Assembly (NCBI GenBank): GCA_021647145.1
Contig: JAKIVF010000035.1
Location: forward strand, 1 to 29,371
Source: Methylococcaceae bacterium
Lineage (GTDB): Bacteria > Pseudomonadota > Gammaproteobacteria > Methylococcales > Methylomonadaceae
Direction of reading: 5' to 3'
Length of the DNA: 29,371 bases
Shown here: positions 25,475-29,371 of the stretch, piece by piece
Position numbering within the stretch: position 1 is the stretch's first letter
Layout of the letters: each line of letters starts with the position of its first letter
The notes under the pieces: generated by a model
The model's database searches: none
Told to the model about the DNA's origin: nothing
What the model saw: only the letters and a program-made list of their open reading frames with translations
Made by a program: the position numbers and the translations under genes

Positions 25475-25502
25475 TGACCCCGTGGTTGTGACCCCGTGGT
25501 TG
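25475..25502 (+). repeat. Exact 14-base tandem duplication
   Basis: TGACCCCGTGGTTG occurs twice without a gap (25475-25488 and 25489-25502). It lies exactly at the join between the RAYT relic and the truncated IS3-type transposase. Confidence 0.85.
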
Positions 25503-25847
25503 TTAGAACATGCGATTAATAAACACAAGCCAGAGACTCAACAATTAATGTTTCATTCAGACCAAGGTGTTCAATATTCAGCCAAGTTGTTTGTTGACTA
25601 TCTTAATGACTTGGAGATAACACAGAGTATGAGCCGTCGAGCTAATTGCTGGGATAATGCCGTAATGGAGAGGTTTTTTAGGAATTTAAAAACAGAGCGA
25701 CTGAATTATTTGAGTTTTATTAATCACTCCTCTGCAGTCAGTGCTGTGACTAGCTATATTAGCTTTTATAATTATAAAAGATTGCACTCTACTATTGATT
25801 ATAAAACTCCTCATCAAAAAACCAAAGAAATGAAAAAAGCGGCTTAA
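25482..25847 (+). pseudogene. IS3-family transposase, C-terminal half only
   Basis: The frame encodes the second half of an IS3-family OrfB (rve/DDE integrase core). It contains the second catalytic aspartate in FHSDQGVQYS, then SMSRRANCWDNAVMERFFRN with the catalytic glutamate, and FYNYKRLHSTIDYKTP near the end. The first third, including the first catalytic aspartate and the whole of OrfA, is missing. Homology begins near 25500, right at the 14-base duplication, and the apparent GTG start lies in that duplication. The probable right end of the element is near 25875 (AAAACTTGACCATTACA). It cannot transpose on its own. Confidence 0.88.
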
Positions 25848-25899
25848 AATCCTTCCAAGAAAACTTGACCATTACACATTTTATCTTGTGCCATTGTAA

Positions 25900-26129
25900 C
25901 GACTCAGTCCGCACTCAATTTTGAACCATTCTCTCCTAGAATGCCTGTTTTATTATCAGTAGAAGATGTTGAGCTGTGGCTAGATGAAAAGCAAGACACG
26001 GCTATACTTTATCCTTTATTTGAATCTTTATTAGCTTATCCGATACAAGCAGTTGCTATTGATTCTCAGTATGGGTATTCTCATCTTAAAAATGCACCTA
26101 TTGTGATAGGTGATAGTTTTATTTTGTAG
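25900..26129 (+). pseudogene. C-terminal fragment of an SRAP (YedK/HMCES-type) peptidase
   Basis: From about 25900 the frame reads SPRMPVLLSVEDVELWLDEK, then ILYPLFESLLAYPIQAVAID and a stop at 26127-26129. The RMPVLL...WLD block followed by a YP/V segment is the conserved C-terminal part of SOS response-associated peptidases, which form DNA-protein links at abasic sites. The N-terminal catalytic cysteine and the core are absent, and the IS3 remnant lies where they should be. The insertion probably removed the 5' part of the gene. Confidence 0.62.
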
Positions 26130-26130
26130 C

Positions 26131-26139
26131 TGATATAAT
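26131..26139 (+). promoter_or_regulatory. Extended -10 promoter for the PLD gene
   Basis: TGATATAAT is a perfect extended -10 element (TG, one base, TATAAT) with no convincing -35 box. It would start transcription near 26146 and leave a leader of about 90 bases before the PLD-like gene. Confidence 0.5.
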
Positions 26140-26235
26140 CAATATAACTGTAGTTTAGGAGTGTACACAAAATAACTTGAACACCCTGAATGTTGTATAG
26201 TTAAAGATATTTTTTCAAAATGAAGAAGCGGTGAT

Positions 26236-27837
26236 ATGCAAATAGCAGAAGACTATGCCATGCCAGTTCGCGGCGAATTAGGTGGGGCTTTCGCAAGAGT
26301 TAATGATTTTAATGATGAATTTTTTATTCGATGGGGCAAGATAGACTTTGAAGTCTTTCAAGGCTCTCATATCAATTTAAAAATTATCTTAAAAGTTTAT
26401 AGTAACGATAAAATATGTGAAACTTATGTTGTTGATACAGACGCCTATAATATTGAATGGAATAGACATACACGAAGTTCCCGTGATTTTTATATTCATC
26501 CTTTTTCTAGCAATTTTGGTCAAGTTAACTGTGTTAAATTTTCTTTTGTAATTCATGTTAATGAACAATCCATTGCCTCAGAAAGAGAGTATATTTTTAT
26601 GGACTGGCCACAGTTACAAAGCAACCCTGATGAGCATCAATTCTATCAAATTTCAGCCGAGCATTCATCTCAAAACCATTACAGAACTTATGAACTAAAT
26701 GCGAGTGAATTACAATGTGATGTTGATTGGTTTAATCATCATTTTGAATCATTGGAAGTGGTGCCAAAATTCACCAAAGGCCAGCCTGACCATCCTTACC
26801 ACCCTAAAAGTTATATTCATCACCTGATCGATAAAGTCATACGAACTAAACATGAGAATTATGAAAGGTTATGCACAATTAAGGTAAGTGTAGATTGTAT
26901 TGATGATGATGATTTTGTTAATCATTTAATTCATGCCAGTGAGCAAGGAGTTTGGGTCCAATGTGTTGTCGACTGGCGTAAAATGACCCTGACCAATAAT
27001 GATAGTTATGCTCGCTTAAAACGGACAGGGATTGAATTAATTGGGGTTGTTTGTAGCCCAGATCATCATTTGATTGAAGTGGAACCTGATATGCATACTA
27101 AATTCATTATCTTCAATGATGAAGATTGTATTTTGGGTTCATTTAATATTACTTTTGGCCGTTGGTGGGCTAATTGGGAATCGGGGATGACATTTCACTC
27201 TAAAGGGGTTTGTCGTCTGTTGGATAATATTTTCCAAAGTCAGCGAGGAGGGGTTATTCAAAAATATGGTATTGATCCTTTTAGTCCTTTTAATTTGCTA
27301 TATACTTTTGGACGGCACACGATTGAAAATGGAAGTAATTTTCTTCCTCATCACGCAATTCTTGCAGAAATTAATCGTGCAAATCATTCAATTAAAATTA
27401 CTTTATTTTTGATTGGTGAATTACTAGGCGATCATCATGATAGTGTTATTAATGCATTAATAAATGCTAAAAATAGAGGAGTGAATGTTCACCTTCTGTT
27501 AAATGGACATTTGGCCAGACAAGGAAAGGTAGGTGTAGAGCGGTCAATGGAAGATGAGTTAAATTGTCCGCTTTTACCCGTTATCGATAGATTAAAATCT
27601 GAGGGCGTCGCAGTGGGTCTGGTCTATGGAAAAGACAACCATAACGTGCCTTACTCCCCAATACATTCAAAATATTGCATTATTGATGAATATATTGTTA
27701 TAGATGGAAGTTTTAATTGGTACAACACTTCGGTTTTCTCACATGACATTGTTGTGATTGTTGCTAATCATGAAGTTGCAAAGCCTTATTTGCATGAATT
27801 TCAGGAAATTCAGGATTTGTTACGGGTTATTTATTAG
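26236..27837 (+). CDS. Phospholipase D-like protein with two PLD domains
   Basis: The 533-residue protein has no signal peptide. Residues 1 to about 190 are beta-rich and unrecognised. Two PLD-type domains follow. The first (about 195-335) carries H287, K289 and GSFN (MHTKFIIFNDEDCILGSFN), where the usual aspartate at the eighth position is asparagine (N294) with D295 next to it. The second (about 355-530) has a canonical motif, H477-K479-D484 with IDGSFNWYN, plus VINALINAKNRGVNVHLLLN, typical of the PLD core. Such proteins act as nucleases, phospholipases or phosphotransferases. The second motif suits the nuclease-like branch, as do GSFNW and the cytoplasmic location. It stands alone between mobile relics. 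Substrate is unknown. Confidence 0.82.
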   Translation: MQIAEDYAMPVRGELGGAFARVNDFNDEFFIRWGKIDFEVFQGSHINLKIILKVYSNDKICETYVVDTDAYNIEWNRHTRSSRDFYIHPFSSNFGQVNCVKFSFVIHVNEQSIASEREYIFMDWPQLQSNPDEHQFYQISAEHSSQNHYRTYELNASELQCDVDWFNHHFESLEVVPKFTKGQPDHPYHPKSYIHHLIDKVIRTKHENYERLCTIKVSVDCIDDDDFVNHLIHASEQGVWVQCVVDWRKMTLTNNDSYARLKRTGIELIGVVCSPDHHLIEVEPDMHTKFIIFNDEDCILGSFNITFGRWWANWESGMTFHSKGVCRLLDNIFQSQRGGVIQKYGIDPFSPFNLLYTFGRHTIENGSNFLPHHAILAEINRANHSIKITLFLIGELLGDHHDSVINALINAKNRGVNVHLLLNGHLARQGKVGVERSMEDELNCPLLPVIDRLKSEGVAVGLVYGKDNHNVPYSPIHSKYCIIDEYIVIDGSFNWYNTSVFSHDIVVIVANHEVAKPYLHEFQEIQDLLRVIY

Positions 27838-27854
27838 ATTTTTAATAAAGATTT

Positions 27855-28004
27855 ATTGAAAAAGAATTTGATTTTATGGGATATCATTTTTTCCGAGAAT
27901 CGTTACGACTAGCCAAAATCACTGTCAGTAAACACGTTCACCGTATACGCCAGCTTTATGAGCAAGAGAACATAAAAAATCCACCTCAGATGAGGCAGCT
28001 TTAA
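27855..28004 (+). pseudogene. C-terminal fragment of a reverse transcriptase
   Basis: The 49-codon piece reads IEKEFDFMGYHFFRESLRLA, then KITVSKHVHRIRQLYEQEN and stops at 28002-28004. The FDFLGYHF...GLxxAxxT...RxxQLYEQ pattern is typical of the end of the thumb region in group II intron-like and related bacterial reverse transcriptases. The palm domain with YADD is absent, and the piece begins 17 bases after the PLD stop. It is a relic of an element whose rest has been lost or lies elsewhere. Confidence 0.68.
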
Positions 28005-28069
28005 TTCAGGGGCATTACGTTAAACGCTAGCAGTGTTGGTTGTATACCGGTTTAGGTAATAATAGGCTG

Positions 28070-28642
28070 CTACGCGGCTTGAACTTTGTTTTTACGAGCC
28101 AAGCCAAGAACACCTAGTAAACCTGAACCCATAAGCCAAACTGCGGCCGGTAATGGTGTGGCTGTGATATTTGCGCCTGCACTAAACGTACCTGGATCCA
28201 TTATACCAGCCGTCGAAATAACTATATTTGCTACACCTGTACGGCTGTTATTGTTGATGCCTGATATGAATTCTGAAGATGAAAACGTGTAATCGCTTAT
28301 ACCTAGTATATAGTCACCCGAACCCAATGCTATATCGATTATTGAATTGTAGAAATCGCCGGCTATACCACAAAGTGTTTCTGAACAGTTATCATCATCG
28401 GAAGTGATAATGTCGTCTTCTGTTAAATCGCCGTCGTCGTTTGCTAAATATAGAAAAGGATCAATTGTGGGCCCCATGGTATAGAATCTAAAATTACCGG
28501 CACTCGTAACGCTGAATGATGTATAACCTACTGACCCTACGCCAGAAGCTGTTATATTATGTGCTTCCGTGAATGTGGCTGTGGCTGCGCCTGCGATGGT
28601 ACTTATAGAATACAATAAAGCTAGTGTTATTAATTTTTTCAT
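28070..28642 (-). CDS. Secreted protein with PEP-CTERM-like (PLPA) sorting tail
   Basis: The ATG at 28642 gives 190 residues (MKKLITLALLYSISTIAGA, a signal peptide) and is preceded by AGGAAAC. A start 27 bases upstream is less likely. The mature part is acidic and beta-rich (NFRFYTMGPTIDPFLYLAND, DGDLTEDDIITSDDDN, LGSGDYILGISDYTF), in the style of DVUA0089-type repeats with calcium-like DxDxD runs. The C-terminus is TPLPAAVWLMGSGLLGVLGL followed by ARKNK. This is a PLPA motif, membrane helix and basic end, the sorting signal handled by exosortase in methylotrophs and related bacteria. It probably becomes part of the extracellular matrix or envelope. No exosortase gene is in the window. Confidence 0.85.
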   Translation of the reverse strand: MKKLITLALLYSISTIAGAATATFTEAHNITASGVGSVGYTSFSVTSAGNFRFYTMGPTIDPFLYLANDDGDLTEDDIITSDDDNCSETLCGIAGDFYNSIIDIALGSGDYILGISDYTFSSSEFISGINNNSRTGVANIVISTAGIMDPGTFSAGANITATPLPAAVWLMGSGLLGVLGLARKNKVQAA

Positions 28643-28961
28643 TTTAAGTTTCCTATGGTTTTTATACATTAATTAATTTTATGATATCTCCTTGTATAAA
28701 TTACTCTGTCCCATAACTTAACTTTAACAGAGCGAATAGTTACCGTCTATTGTACCTAAGTACAGATCAAGACTATAGTACCGCTAGCCTAGCGGTTATT
28801 AGACTTATTGCATTGCCCCTGATAAAGAAAGAAAAAACGTATAAAGCCGAAGTAAAACCAAACGATTTTAGATTAATGCTCACCAGTAAAAAGCAATGCT
28901 TTTTTCTTATAATCTCATCAATTTCATTTAACATAGTTTTCACAAAAGATATTAGTAATGG
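28643..28961. other. Intergenic region with a strong palindrome
   Basis: About 320 bases upstream of the PLPA protein with no supported gene. It contains GTACCTAAGTAC (28752-28763), a GTAC inverted pair, and the 17-base palindrome at 28780-28796. The short open frames here look like chance readings. Confidence 0.55.
28780..28796. repeat. 17-base perfect palindrome
   Basis: ACCGCTAG and CTAGCGGT are exact reverse complements around one C. The sequence is GC-richer than its surroundings. It may be an operator or a relic of a mobile element end. Confidence 0.5.
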
Positions 28962-29260
28962 GTATTTCTGCATAAAAATTTAGAGGAAAGTTTAAGGCTT
29001 GCAGCAAAAGTATTTGATAACAGTAGGGACTCTATTCTTATTTTTGATTCAGAGACTAAAATTCAACGGGTTAAAAACTCTTTTACTGAAATAACGGGGT
29101 ATCAGCCTCAGGATGTGGTGGGTAAAACAATTAGAGTATTAAAATCAGGTAAACACGACCGTTCTTTTTATGATGCAATGTGGAGTGCCATTAGAAAAAA
29201 TGGCTATTGGCAAGGTGAAATATAGAACAAACGAAAAAATGGTGAATAAGTACCCACGTA
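28962..29260 (+). pseudogene. PAS-domain signalling protein relic
   Basis: The frame gives LEESLRLAAKVFDNS, DSILIFDSETKIQRVKNSF, TEITGYQPQDVVGKTIRVLK, SGKHDRSFYDAMWSAIRKNG and YWQGEI, then TAG (29223-29225), NKRKNGE and TAA. This is a typical PAS domain of the sort found before GGDEF/EAL domains, where the usual sequence is GEIWNRRKNGE. The TAG replaces the expected tryptophan. Further stops follow, the N-terminus is cut off by a TAA at 28956, and no output domain is visible before the window ends. It is therefore a dead fragment of a c-di-GMP-type or kinase sensor. Confidence 0.8.
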
Positions 29261-29371
29261 AAATTAATTTAACCTTTCAAGAAAACTCAACATTGTAAGT
29301 TATTCCAATATTAGAAAGTACATTAAATAGTTCTTTCTTCAGGGAAAGATAGGATTCATAAGCTGAGAAAG

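Noticed and set aside
26183..26201. TTGAAC and TATAGT upstream of the PLD gene as a promoter.
   Set aside because: The spacer is only 13 bases; the extended -10 element at 26131-26139 is a better candidate.
28005..28069. GTTAAAC near 28019 resembles an integron attC end box.
   Set aside because: No partner box with the required spacing and no cassette or integrase is visible; seven bases are not enough.
28750..28983. A 77-codon open frame upstream of the PAS relic, and its mirror on the other strand.
   Set aside because: Neither has a ribosome site or family resemblance, and both overlap the palindrome region and the start of the PAS relic in another frame.

Overview
The window looks like a chromosomal piece of an AT-rich gammaproteobacterium, most likely a methanotroph of the order Methylococcales. 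The clues are the order of core genes (ispB / rplU-rpmA-obgE-proB / rpsT / murJ-ribF-ileS-lspA), a gnd-zwf-pgl cluster of the kind used with the ribulose monophosphate cycle, and a secreted protein with a C-terminal PLPA-type sorting tail. No methane oxidation gene is present, so this placement is an inference.

Positions 1-1360 hold the 3' end of an unknown gene, a long perfect hairpin, and a minus-strand pair yjbQ / DUF411 metal-binding protein. A stand-alone recD (1663-3309) follows. Positions 3485-14029 are conserved housekeeping: ispB diverges from rplU-rpmA, then come obgE-proB, convergent rpsT, and the run murJ-ribF-ileS-lspA. Strong sigma70-type promoters can be read ahead of rplU, rpsT and recD. 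Intrinsic terminators follow rpmA and lie between proB and rpsT.

Positions 14093-18605 hold a minus-strand pair made of a periplasmic protein with a phosphate-binding-like C-terminal domain and a porin, then ampD, and a divergent coupled pair of nadC and a flavin reductase. Positions 18813-22444 are gnd-zwf-pgl, the oxidative pentose phosphate branch, with overlapping or nearly touching genes.

From 22445 onward the DNA is an accessory and decaying zone. It contains relics of two REP-associated tyrosine (RAYT) transposases with REP-like palindromes, an ISKra4-family relic, the 3' half of an IS3-family transposase, the tail of an SRAP/HMCES-type peptidase, the tail of a reverse transcriptase, and a PAS-domain relic with in-frame stops. 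Three intact genes sit between these relics: a two-domain secreted protein of unknown function (23235-24380), a phospholipase D-like protein with one canonical and one altered HKD motif (26236-27837), and a PEP-CTERM-like secreted protein (28070-28642). I see no complete new defence or mobile system. The most distinctive parts are the TPR/phosphate-binding-like protein with its porin partner, the asymmetric PLD protein, and the layered remains of RAYT elements.
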